DNA from: a virus
Virus record (IMG/VR): IMGVR_UViG_3300045972_000230
Coordinates: 1-43,310 of that record
DNA length: 43,310 bases
Strand: one strand, 5' to 3'
Shown here one piece after another: positions 1 through 7,018 of the stretch. A program made the position numbers and the translations under genes. Below the pieces are notes generated by a model, which saw nothing but the letters and a program-made list of their open reading frames with translations, was not told where the DNA came from and did not search any database. Position 1 is the stretch's first letter. Each line of letters opens with the position of its first letter.

Positions 1-127
1 GGCACGTGGCGAGCTCCGACCCGTCGAGCGCGTGCCCGAGCCCGAGAAGGAACGCGACGTAGGAGTAGACCACCGGATCGCGCCCGGCGATGGCGCGGAG
101 CTCTCTGGCGAACTCGCTCGCGAAGTC
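1..127. repeat. Terminal direct repeat, left copy (circle closure)
   Basis: Bases 1-127 are identical to 43184-43310. An exact overlap of this size at contig ends is what a de Bruijn assembler with k=127 leaves on a circular or circularly permuted molecule. The lysin reading frame continues correctly through the overlap, which supports real closure. A genuine packaged terminal repeat cannot be excluded from sequence alone. Confidence 0.95.
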
Positions 128-484
128 CACGAGCTGCTGAGCGCTCCAAGCATCCGGCCGGCTCTCGATGTCGAGCACGAGCCGCGCGCCGGTCACGCCG
201 ACGCACGCGTGTAGCCGCTGCGCTTGCTCGCGCGGCTTGCCCTGCGAGGGTCGAGCAAACGCGTACGCCAGGGGGAGGAGCCCCGCCGCGCGAGCCCCGG
301 CGAGGTTCGCGGCTCCGCGCGGGTCGCAGTAGGCGAGCCCCTCGGAGAGCTTGCAGGCCGCGAACCGGAACCCGGCGCGCGCGACGGTGGGCCAGTCGAT
401 CACGCCCTGGACGACGGACACGTCGAGCCCATCGACGCGGCCGGGTTGCACGAGCGCGCCGAGATCGGGAGGAGTGGTCGTCAT
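1..484 (-). CDS. GH25 muramidase endolysin, N-terminal part
   Basis: These are residues 1-161 and the first base of the next codon of a lysozyme that cleaves the glycan chains of peptidoglycan. The start is ATG at 484 and reads MTTTPPDLGALVQPG. Glycoside hydrolase family 25 signs are visible: GLDVSVVQGVIDW (Asp21), then LVLDIES with Asp105 and Glu107 in the positions of the catalytic acids. The protein has no signal peptide, so release through a holin is expected. The gene runs off base 1 and continues at 43183; joined, it is 795 bp and encodes 264 aa. It is the last gene of the minus convoy, directly after the repeat-rich appendage gene. It is a candidate lysis enzyme, although a virion-associated muramidase is also possible. 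Confidence 0.9.
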   Translation of the reverse strand, partial: MTTTPPDLGALVQPGRVDGLDVSVVQGVIDWPTVARAGFRFAACKLSEGLAYCDPRGAANLAGARAAGLLPLAYAFARPSQGKPREQAQRLHACVGVTGARLVLDIESRPDAWSAQQLVDFASEFARELRAIAGRDPVVYSYVAFLLGLGHALDGSELATC

Positions 485-509
485 GGTCGAGGCCCTCGAG
501 GTTTGCGTG

Positions 510-2837
510 TCAGAGGTTGATTCGGGGAGACGCCGCCGCGGCGAGCGCGAGGGCCGGCGAGGTTGCCGCGGTGAGCGCGATCCGCGCGGAGGCCGCCGCG
601 TTGAGAGCGATGGCCGGCGAGATCGCCGCCTGGAGCGCGAGACGGGGAGAAGCCGCCGCCGCGAGCGCGAGGAGGGCCGCGATCGCTGGCGTGGTGACCT
701 CGGTTCGCGCCGTCGCGGCGACGGTTGCCGGGTCGAGCGTCACGGAGAGGATCGCGACCTCGGGAGCACCCGCCGAGCTCGTGACCGTCGCCGGTTCGAG
801 CGCCACCGCGAGCGAGGCGACCTCGGGAGCCGTGCCCGCCGCCGCCAGGGTGGCCGGAGCGAGCGTTCCGGCGAGGGTCGCGGCCTCCGGAGCGGTCGCC
901 GAGCTCGCGAGCGTGGCGGGCCCCAGGGTGACCGCGAGGGCCGCGTTCGCCGCGGGCGCCGACGTCGAGGCCGCGCTCGCGAGCGTCGCGGCCCCGAGGG
1001 TCACGCCAACGGCCGCCCGCTCGGGAGCCGCCGACGTCGCGGTGACCGTCGCAGCTCCGAGCGTGACCGCGAGCGCGGCCCGTTCCGCCGCGGTCGCCGC
1101 ACTCGCCACCGTGGCCGCGCCGAGCGTCACCGCGAGGGCCGCGAGCTCGGGGGCCGTGGCCGCGCTCGCGACCGTCGCGGCTCCCAACGTGACCGCCAGT
1201 GCCGCGTTTGCGGGAGGCGTCGTCGTCGTCGCCGTGCTCGCAAGGGTAGCCGCGCCGAGCGTCACGCCGACGACTGCGCGCTCGGGGGCTGCGCCCGCAG
1301 CCGAGACCGTCGCAGCTCCCAGGGTCACCGCGAGCGCGGCGCGCTCCGGAGCCGTTGCTGCGCTCGCGACCGCTGCAGCGCCGAGCGTGACCGCCACGGC
1401 CCCGACCTCGGGAGCTGCAGCCGCGGACGCCATCGTTGCCGCCCCCAACGTCACCGCGAGCGCCGCGTTCGCCGGGGCCGTCGTCGTGGTGGCCGTCGAG
1501 GCGAGGGTCGCAGCGCCGAGCGTGACCACGAGCGACGCCGCCTCCGGCGAGGACGCCGAGCTCGCCACGGTGGCCGCGCCGAGCGTTGTCGCAAGGCTCG
1601 CCGCCTCTGGAGCCGTCCCGACCGCCGCGACCGTCGCGGCACCCAACGTGACCGCCAGTGCCGCGCGTTCGGCCGCCGTTGCCGCCGACGCGACCGTTGC
1701 GGCCCCGAGCGTCACCGCCACCGCCGCCGCCTCCGCAGCCGTGGCCGTCGAGACCACCGTCGCAGCGCCGAGCATGATCGCCAGCGCCGCGTTCGCCGGG
1801 GCCGTCGTCGTGGTGGCCGTCGCCGCGACGGTCGCAGCTCCCAACGTGGCGCCAAGCGAGGCAACCTCAGGTGCCGCCCCCGCGCTTGCGATCGTCGCCG
1901 CGCCGAGGGTGACGGCGAGCGCCGCGACTTCGGGAGCCCTCGCCGTGCCCGTGACCGTGGCGGCGCCGAGCGTCGTGGCGAGTGTGGCGCGCGCGGGGGC
2001 GATCCCCGTCGAGGCGAGCGTGGCGGCCCCAAGCGTCACCGCGAGCGCAGCGTTCGCGGCTGCAGTCGTCGTCACCGTAGTGGTCCCGAAGACGACGCCG
2101 TAGCGCGCCTGAAGGAATGCGAGGAAGCTGTCCCGATCCGCGCGCTGAAAGTTCGTCTGCGCCGTCAGCAGCGCTTCGACGATGCCGTCGAAATACAGCG
2201 CCGAGTAGCTGTTGCGCCCCAACGTCAGAGGCATCCCCGACAGGTACGTGGCGAACCACGTCATCGGGACGGCGACGGTCTGCTCCGCGCCTCCGTTCAC
2301 GCGGAGGTGAAGCGTCGTCCCGTCGTGCCAGACTTCGACGAAGTGCCAAACGTTCGTGGCCGCCGCGATGGGCAGCGTCGTCGCCCACCCGGTCGTCGAG
2401 TCGTACTGGCTTGCGCGGAATCCAGTGGACGTGAAGGTGACGCCGAAATTGACGCCCGCCTCGCCGAAGACGATCGGGTCGGTGACAAGCGAGCCCGTCG
2501 TGGCAACGGACGTTCGAGGCCCGACGACGAGCGCGAAATAATAGGACGTCGAACTGAGGTACGTCGACATCGTCGGCGTAGAGCCGAGTGCCTGCGCACC
2601 GTTGCAGTCCGCGCCAACATGCCCGTTCAGCGCCGCGGCGGCGCCTGGGTCGACCGCGAACGAGACAAGGGAGTTCGACCCGCTCGATCCCGCGCTCGCG
2701 ACGCCCGCCCATGGTGGGGTCCCCGAGTAGCCGTCGAGCCATAGGCCCGTAAGCGGCGCCGTGATCGGGGTGAGAAGGTCCCGGAAGACCGGGAGGTCGC
2801 GGATCCCTACGCGGAGACGATCGAGGTTCGTCGCCAC
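510..2837 (-). CDS. Repeat-rich appendage protein with LamG-like lectin domain
   Basis: This encodes a 775-aa protein; the GTG at 2837 is the first plausible start after the upstream gene stops at 2842. Residues of about 80-270 resemble a LamG/concanavalin-like beta sandwich (WHFVEVWHDGTTLHLRVNGG, then LGRNSYSALYFDGIVEALL). The C-terminal half is 21 units of 20-23 residues built on ALAVTLGAATVASAATAPE, followed by about five shorter units of the type ALxAAxSPxI. Every fourth or fifth unit carries a TTTT insert. It is probably a virion surface or tail-fibre protein with a carbohydrate-binding head and an extended repetitive stalk. The function is inferred, and the protein matches no named phage fibre family known to me. 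Confidence 0.75.
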   Translation of the reverse strand: MATNLDRLRVGIRDLPVFRDLLTPITAPLTGLWLDGYSGTPPWAGVASAGSSGSNSLVSFAVDPGAAAALNGHVGADCNGAQALGSTPTMSTYLSSTSYYFALVVGPRTSVATTGSLVTDPIVFGEAGVNFGVTFTSTGFRASQYDSTTGWATTLPIAAATNVWHFVEVWHDGTTLHLRVNGGAEQTVAVPMTWFATYLSGMPLTLGRNSYSALYFDGIVEALLTAQTNFQRADRDSFLAFLQARYGVVFGTTTVTTTAAANAALAVTLGAATLASTGIAPARATLATTLGAATVTGTARAPEVAALAVTLGAATIASAGAAPEVASLGATLGAATVAATATTTTAPANAALAIMLGAATVVSTATAAEAAAVAVTLGAATVASAATAAERAALAVTLGAATVAAVGTAPEAASLATTLGAATVASSASSPEAASLVVTLGAATLASTATTTTAPANAALAVTLGAATMASAAAAPEVGAVAVTLGAAAVASAATAPERAALAVTLGAATVSAAGAAPERAVVGVTLGAATLASTATTTTPPANAALAVTLGAATVASAATAPELAALAVTLGAATVASAATAAERAALAVTLGAATVTATSAAPERAAVGVTLGAATLASAASTSAPAANAALAVTLGPATLASSATAPEAATLAGTLAPATLAAAGTAPEVASLAVALEPATVTSSAGAPEVAILSVTLDPATVAATARTEVTTPAIAALLALAAAASPRLALQAAISPAIALNAAASARIALTAATSPALALAAAASPRINL
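700..2066 (-). repeat. 21-unit coding tandem repeat (about 63 bp per unit)
   Basis: The stalk-encoding part of the appendage gene repeats a unit of about 60-69 bp 21 times. A variant with an inserted run of Thr codons recurs near 1800, 1479, 1218 and 955. This groups units into sets of four or five, about 260 or 320 bp long. Boundaries are approximate. Confidence 0.85.
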
Positions 2838-2841
2838 GGGC

Positions 2842-3648
2842 TCACCCGTTGACGACCTGGAAGCTGCACTCCGGGAGACCGCTGAGCGTGCTGTCTGCAC
2901 AGACCATCGCGTAGAACGCGGAGTCCGTGTAGACCTCGTTCAGGCCCGTCCGGATCATGTCGTGGACATCGCCCATGTTCGCCACCACCACGCGACCGCT
3001 CCAGAGCGGGCGCAAGATCATCACGTTGAACGTGCCGACCGTCGCGACGGATCCCGTGACGACCTCGATCTTCGAGATGCCCGTGTCCCCCGCCTGAAGC
3101 GGGAGCTGCCAGCAACGGCCGACCGTAGGAGCCGCCGCGATGCCGACCGCGCCCGTGTTGTGCGCCGCGACTCCGCTTTCGTTCGTGTACTGGAGCGCGA
3201 CCGCCTGATTACCGGTCGCCGCCGCCACTTGTTCGACCCAGGCCTCCATGCCGGTGTAGTCGGTGCCGCCGGGGATCCTCGAGGTGAAGCCGGGTTGCGC
3301 CGCGAGCGTCGTCGCGGCATTGAATGCGTACGCGCCGGCGCAGAAGACGCGATCGAAGAGCGCGACCCTGCACGCGACGGTCGACGCAAATTCGACCTTC
3401 CCCAGATAGCCCTTGTTCGCGCCGGAGAACGCGTTGATCAACGGATAGCCCGGAGTCGCGTCCGTCGGGACGATCCCCGCCGCCGTCGAGCCCGTGGTTT
3501 GCCCTCCGGCGAGGACGCCCGCGCCGGGCTGGCCGGCGATGTCGAAAAGCGAGAACCAGCCGTTCGCCACGGTGGGGCGCGTGGCCGTTTTGCTCCACGC
3601 GATCTTCTGCTTCGCCGCCGAGATGTAGCCGTCGAGCGTCGTGATCAT
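2842..3648 (-). CDS. Conserved phage structural protein, probably virion appendage
   Basis: The 268-aa protein starts at ATG 3648 with a clear GGAGG eight bases upstream. The sequence (MITTLDGYISAAKQ, then WFSLFDIAGQPGAG, YTGMEAWVEQV, and LQAGDTGISKIEVV) has the look of a family I recall from many environmental phages, where it sits beside capsid or tail genes and has no assigned function. It has no signal peptide, membrane segment or obvious catalytic motif. It lies between a tiny zinc-motif gene and the repeat-rich lectin-like gene. A structural role is inferred from context; a decoration or tail-fibre-associated protein is most likely. Confidence 0.7.
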   Translation of the reverse strand: MITTLDGYISAAKQKIAWSKTATRPTVANGWFSLFDIAGQPGAGVLAGGQTTGSTAAGIVPTDATPGYPLINAFSGANKGYLGKVEFASTVACRVALFDRVFCAGAYAFNAATTLAAQPGFTSRIPGGTDYTGMEAWVEQVAAATGNQAVALQYTNESGVAAHNTGAVGIAAAPTVGRCWQLPLQAGDTGISKIEVVTGSVATVGTFNVMILRPLWSGRVVVANMGDVHDMIRTGLNEVYTDSAFYAMVCADSTLSGLPECSFQVVNG

Positions 3649-3651
3649 CGG

Positions 3652-3801
3652 TCAAGCCTCCGGAGGAACAGCAGGAGAAGGGTCGGGGTCGGGCTCGCCG
3701 GGCCAGCCGACGCCGCTCTCGTCGTGGCCGCGCCCCGCGCACGCGGCGCACTGCACGTCCGCGGGGTGCTGGCCGGTGCCGTCGCAGTCGAGGCAGCGCA
3801 C
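3652..3801 (-). CDS. Tiny DnaJ-type zinc-motif protein (49 aa)
   Basis: The start is GTG at 3801, overlapping the TAG of the upstream gene (TAGTG). The stop at 3652 is followed closely by the next gene's ribosome-binding site. The protein begins MRCLDCDGTGQHPADVQCAA and carries two CxxCxGxG motifs (CLDCDGTG and CAACAGRG), the signature of half a DnaJ central zinc domain. A Pro/Asp-rich tail ends PSPAVPPEA. It probably binds one zinc ion. It could help fold or assemble neighbouring appendage proteins, but that is conjecture. It is short enough for gene callers to miss; the tight spacing and the motifs support it. Confidence 0.7.
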   Translation of the reverse strand: MRCLDCDGTGQHPADVQCAACAGRGHDESGVGWPGEPDPDPSPAVPPEA

Positions 3802-4208
3802 TACGCGTTCGCGTCCGTGATCGCGAAGGACGTCACGTTGAATTGCTGAGCGACCGCCAAAACGGGATTGTCGATGGTCATGTCCCCGCCGCCGCCCGTC
3901 GCGGTGCACGAGCCCTGCGCGTGGCAGGTCGTGCCGGTCGAGTCGTAGAGGCGCCAGTGACCCGCGGTCCCGGCCGCCGTCGCGGAGAGCTGCTGCCACG
4001 TCCCGAGCGCCGACTTGACCCCCGCCGCCGCGGCGGACATCCAGTCCGTAGGCAGCGTGAGCGACGTGAGCATGGTACCCGCCGCCGCCGCGGCGCAGTT
4101 GGCAGGCTGAGCGCCGCTGTAGATTTTCAGAAGTGCGCCAGTCCCCGCGGTCACCTCGATCGCGTCGAGACGGGCGTTACGGGCGGCAACGGAGAGCTGG
4201 AGAGTCAT
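3801..4208 (-). CDS. Conserved small phage structural protein
   Basis: The 135-aa protein starts at ATG 4208 with AAGGA upstream. It begins MTLQLSVAARNARLDAIE and contains LKIYSGAQPANC, TAGHWRLYDSTGTTCHAQGS and ATGGGGDMTIDNP. This pattern recurs widely in phage and metagenomic contigs as an unnamed virion-type protein. It is Gly/Ala/Thr-rich and predicted beta, with no signal peptide. It sits between the BppU-like gene and the tiny zinc-motif gene. A capsid-decoration or fibre role is possible; the exact function is unknown. Confidence 0.7.
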   Translation of the reverse strand: MTLQLSVAARNARLDAIEVTAGTGALLKIYSGAQPANCAAAAAGTMLTSLTLPTDWMSAAAAGVKSALGTWQQLSATAAGTAGHWRLYDSTGTTCHAQGSCTATGGGGDMTIDNPVLAVAQQFNVTSFAITDANA

Positions 4209-4226
4209 GGTGCAGATCCTTCGGGG

Positions 4227-4568
4227 TCAAGACGACTGGTTGGGGGTGAGAACGGGCGGGAGACGGCCGACGACGCTTCGCAGTTCGCCAGCACCGCCCG
4301 CGAGCGTGAAGCGCGCCCAGACGGACCACTCGCCGCGCTGGTCGAGGTCCCCGAGCGCGAGAGCGTGGCGCACCGTGACGGAGAGCGCGCCAGAGGCAGC
4401 GACGACGACGACCGCGGCCCACTCCACGACGGAGCCGTCGGGCTTGGTCGCGACGATCGCGATCGCGCTCGCCGCCGCCGCGACCACCGGATCGAAGTCC
4501 GCCGACGCCGCGACGACGATGTCGACCACGTACGGCGGACCCATGCCGATGTAGAGCGGGGCGAGCAT
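4227..4568 (-). CDS. Small beta-rich, possibly baseplate or fibre-attachment protein
   Basis: The 113-aa protein starts at ATG 4568, which overlaps the previous stop as TGATG. The sequence (MLAPLYIGMGPPYVVDIVVA, then IAIVATKPDGSVVEW and DLDQRGEWSVWARF) resembles the small beta-sandwich domain at the start of BppU-like upper baseplate proteins, in which a KPDGS turn and a G-x-W strand recur. The resemblance is by eye only. It is followed by tail-appendage-type genes, consistent with a structural role. Confidence 0.55.
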   Translation of the reverse strand: MLAPLYIGMGPPYVVDIVVAASADFDPVVAAAASAIAIVATKPDGSVVEWAAVVVVAASGALSVTVRHALALGDLDQRGEWSVWARFTLAGGAGELRSVVGRLPPVLTPNQSS

Positions 4569-4918
4569 CAGCGGGTGGGCTCCGGACATGCGACCGAGCC
4601 GCAAGCGCGCGCCCCGGCCCGGCTGAGCGCGATCGCGAGGCATGCCGCGTGCGGGTCCGTGAGACGCGCGGCGAGCGCGCGGTCGATGACCGTGGCGCAG
4701 TTCGGCGCGCGGCCCTCCTCGCAGCCGAGCGCGGCGAGGTTGGAGCACGCCGACTCCGCGAGCACGGAGGCATCCCCGCGCGAGGCATCGAGGCTCCTCG
4801 GGGGCGCTGCGTCGCTCGCGTCGGGTGGGAGCGGGGCCGGCGGCGAGGGGTGACACGCCGCGACGAGACGCGCGCCAAGGAGCGCGACGCCGACGGCCAA
4901 GAGGTAGCGCGGGATCAT
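4568..4918 (-). CDS. Cys-rich lipoprotein
   Basis: The 116-aa protein starts at ATG 4918 and overlaps the protease gene's stop as ATGA. It opens with a short basic start and a hydrophobic stretch ending LLGARLVAAC; VAAC at 19-22 is a good lipobox, so Cys22 should be lipidated after signal cleavage. A Pro/Ala/Asp-rich linker follows, then a C-terminal domain with seven Cys that likely forms disulfides outside the cytoplasm. It is translationally coupled to the papain-like protease. It could be an outer-spanin-like lysis protein, a protease partner, or a superinfection-exclusion lipoprotein; the sequence does not decide. Confidence 0.7.
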   Translation of the reverse strand: MIPRYLLAVGVALLGARLVAACHPSPPAPLPPDASDAAPPRSLDASRGDASVLAESACSNLAALGCEEGRAPNCATVIDRALAARLTDPHAACLAIALSRAGARACGSVACPEPTR

Positions 4919-5688
4919 GATGTCCTCCGGACGTCGAGCGCGATGAGGTCGCCGAGCTCCTCGAGCGCGGCTTCGTCGATCCAGAATGCGCCAGCCTCGC
5001 CCCAGCCCTCGCCCCAGCTGTTGAGCCCGCCGAACTCGCGACGGCCATCGGGGCGCGTGCGGTACGCCAGGAGCACGACGTAGTGGTCGAGCGGCGCGCG
5101 CATCGCGGAGAGCACGCCACCGCCGTAGCCCTGGAAGGCCGCCGAGCCGCCCGCGATGGCGACGAGAACCGGCTTCCCGTGCGCGATCGACGCGCACACG
5201 TCCGCGCGGCGATGTGCGCCGGTCGAGGTGACCGCGTAGTCGCCGACGAAGAGCGCCAGCGCCTCCGCCTCGAGGTCGCCGAGCATCGGCTCCCGGTTGA
5301 TCGTCGCCGGGTCCGCGTCGGAGAAGCGGTCTGCCAAGGGGCGCATCGCTCGCACGCCGAACTCGTTGACGGCGCGGAGCACCTGGTTCGGCTGCGCCCC
5401 GTCGTCGGCGAGCTCCTGCGCGAGGTCGAGGCGATCGATCGCCCGCCCGTTGCGGTAGATCTCGGTAGGGCTCGGGACCCACGGCAGGCCCGCGGCGACG
5501 TAGAGCCCGGTCGCGGTAGCGTGCCCGGTGCACCCGGACGTCGGCCCTTGGTCGAGCACGGGAGGCGCGAGGCCGAAGAGCGACGCCGCGTCAGGCAGCG
5601 CGGGGAAGACGGCGAGCCGCCCGCGAAGATGCGCGAATGGCGTGCGTCGGTGCCCCTCGGGATCGGGCCGGTAGCCGGTGGGCCTCAC
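4915..5688 (-). CDS. Papain-like (C1A) cysteine protease
   Basis: The start is GTG at 5688, overlapping the previous TGA (GTGA), and gives 257 aa. The complete C1A signature is present: VLDQGPTSGCTGHAT (oxyanion Gln47, nucleophile Cys53), APLDHYVVLLAYR (His202) and GGLNSWGEGWGEAGAFWI (Asn223). There is no signal peptide and no long pro-domain, so it may be active as made. It stands between a membrane protein and a lipoprotein, all coupled. Possible roles are cutting peptide cross-links or surface proteins during lysis or entry. CHAP and NlpC/P60 folds are less likely because the NSWG motif is specific to papain-like enzymes. Confidence 0.85.
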   Translation of the reverse strand: MRPTGYRPDPEGHRRTPFAHLRGRLAVFPALPDAASLFGLAPPVLDQGPTSGCTGHATATGLYVAAGLPWVPSPTEIYRNGRAIDRLDLAQELADDGAQPNQVLRAVNEFGVRAMRPLADRFSDADPATINREPMLGDLEAEALALFVGDYAVTSTGAHRRADVCASIAHGKPVLVAIAGGSAAFQGYGGGVLSAMRAPLDHYVVLLAYRTRPDGRREFGGLNSWGEGWGEAGAFWIDEAALEELGDLIALDVRRTS

Positions 5689-6344
5689 CGCGCGCCGCCG
5701 TCCGCTGCGTCGGCGCCCGCGTCGAGCGTGACGCACGCGCCGCGCTTCGACGCGCGCACGCGCTCCGCTGCGACCACAGCTTGCGCCGCAGCCCGCCGCT
5801 CGGCTGTCAGCAGATCGCAGAGCTTGTTGAGCGTCGCGTCATCGACGAAGACGTGCTCAAGAATGCACGTCACGTCCTTGGCCACGAGCGCGGTTTGCGG
5901 GAGGTTCGCAGGCGTGAAGAGCGCGCACCCGTTGCCCGCGACCATGGCCGCGAAGGCGACGGCAACGAACACGGCGAGCGCGGCAAGCGGACCGGTGAAC
6001 GGGCCGCGAGGAGAGGTCGGCGGCGCGTCGGTAGGGGGCAGCGCGTGGCCGAGCGCGTCTCGCCCGGTGACCCGCTGCGAGGCCGTCACGCCGAAGAACG
6101 CCTCGAGCGTGACGAGTACGCCATGGGCGGCCGACACCTGCCAGGTTTGGCCGCCGCTCACCCCGTCGAAGATCATCGCGGCGAGACCGCACGCGAGGAC
6201 GAGCACGGGGACCGCCGCCTTCGGGATCGCCCAGGAGGTGATCCCGGCGCGCGCGAGGACGGAGCCGCCGCCGTCGGTGGAGAGAGCGTGCGCCGCGAAG
6301 CCGAAGGCCACGGCGAGGATGGGAAGCCAGAGCATAAAGTTCAC
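5685..6344 (-). CDS. Multi-pass membrane protein, holin candidate
   Basis: The start is GTG at 6344 (GTGA overlap) and gives 219 aa. Hydrophobic stretches are seen at the N-terminus (FMLWLPILAVAFGFAAHAL), near residues 40-60 (AAVPVLVLACGLAAMIF) and near 120-140 (GPLAALAVFVAVAFAAMVAG). The last is followed by NGCALFTPANLPQTALV and a soluble Ala-rich C-terminal region. Together with the neighbouring small membrane protein and the protease, this suggests a lysis cassette with this protein as holin or a membrane-anchored partner. It is longer than typical holins, so another membrane role is possible. Confidence 0.55.
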   Translation of the reverse strand: MNFMLWLPILAVAFGFAAHALSTDGGGSVLARAGITSWAIPKAAVPVLVLACGLAAMIFDGVSGGQTWQVSAAHGVLVTLEAFFGVTASQRVTGRDALGHALPPTDAPPTSPRGPFTGPLAALAVFVAVAFAAMVAGNGCALFTPANLPQTALVAKDVTCILEHVFVDDATLNKLCDLLTAERRAAAQAVVAAERVRASKRGACVTLDAGADAADGGAR

Positions 6345-6664
6345 GGGGTCACCTCGATCGGGTCATGTTGTGAAGCGAGCCGTCCGCGCACGTGCGCTTG
6401 GGCCTCGCGCAGCTCGCGAATGTCGGACGTGTTTCGCGCCGTCGCGCTCTGCAGAATGGCGACTTGCGACTTGATGACGGGGAGATCCGCTAGCGCGGCA
6501 GTCAGCGCAGCGGAGGTGATCTTCAGCTCGCCGAGCCCCGTCTTCAGCTCGCCGTCGCGCGACTGCAGTTCGCCGAACGCCAGGCCGAACTTCCACGAGA
6601 GCGCAAAGCCGGTTCCGACGAACGATAGAGCGGCGATGAGCGTCGCGATCGTTTGCCAGTTCAC
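6341..6664 (-). CDS. Single-span membrane protein with coiled coil, spanin-like
   Basis: The start is GTG at 6664, overlapping the upstream stop (GTGA); the product is 107 aa. Residues of about 5-25 form one transmembrane helix (IATLIAALSFVGTGFALSW). The rest is a heptad-rich helix (GELQSRDGELKTGLGELK, then ADLPVIKSQVAILQS). This topology matches inner-membrane spanin (Rz-like) or XhlA-like holin accessory proteins. It is coupled to the downstream holin candidate. No conserved spanin motif exists, so the call rests on topology and position. Confidence 0.5.
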   Translation of the reverse strand: MNWQTIATLIAALSFVGTGFALSWKFGLAFGELQSRDGELKTGLGELKITSAALTAALADLPVIKSQVAILQSATARNTSDIRELREAQAHVRGRLASQHDPIEVTP

Positions 6665-7005
6665 TGGACCACCGCCCGCTTCGCCGCGATCTCCGCATCG
6701 AGCGCAGCCATCGCCGCCTGCGCGTCGCGAAGGCGCTTCTCCGCGGCGTCCGCGGCCGTGACCTTCGCGGCGAGCGACGCGGGCTCCACGACCTCCGCAG
6801 CCTTGACCGCGACGGCTGCGTTCAACGCGGCGAGCAGATCGCGCGGCACGAGCGGCACAGCAGCCGCGTCGGTGATCGTCGTTGATCCCTGCGTCTCGGT
6901 CCCGTCGTCGGCCTTGTCGGTAAAGTCGATCCTCACACTCGGGGGCGTGAGGTCCAGATCGAACTGGAGATTAAGATGCACGCTCGTGATGATTCGTCGG
7001 CTCAT
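6661..7005 (-). CDS. Hypothetical protein after tail fibre gene
   Basis: The start is ATG at 7005 with a clear CAGGAG ribosome-binding site; the product is 114 aa. The N-terminal half is beta-like (RRIITSVHLNLQFDLDLT, then RIDFTDKADDGTETQG). The C-terminal half is an Ala/Glu helix with coiled-coil character (AAKVTAADAAEKRLRDAQA). There is no signal peptide or membrane segment. It sits between the fibre gene and the membrane-protein pair and could belong to either module. The family is not recognised. Confidence 0.65.
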   Translation of the reverse strand: MSRRIITSVHLNLQFDLDLTPPSVRIDFTDKADDGTETQGSTTITDAAAVPLVPRDLLAALNAAVAVKAAEVVEPASLAAKVTAADAAEKRLRDAQAAMAALDAEIAAKRAVVQ

Positions 7006-7018
7006 GGTGACTCCTGAT

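Noticed and set aside
351-2744. Very long plus-strand open frames (up to 797 aa) opposite the repeat-rich appendage gene
   Set aside because: They are antisense shadows of GC-rich repeats. One product is almost all Arg/Gly and the other (517-2103) mirrors the Ala/Val repeats. Neither has a ribosome-binding site, and the minus frame has a recognisable lectin-like domain and fits the operon.
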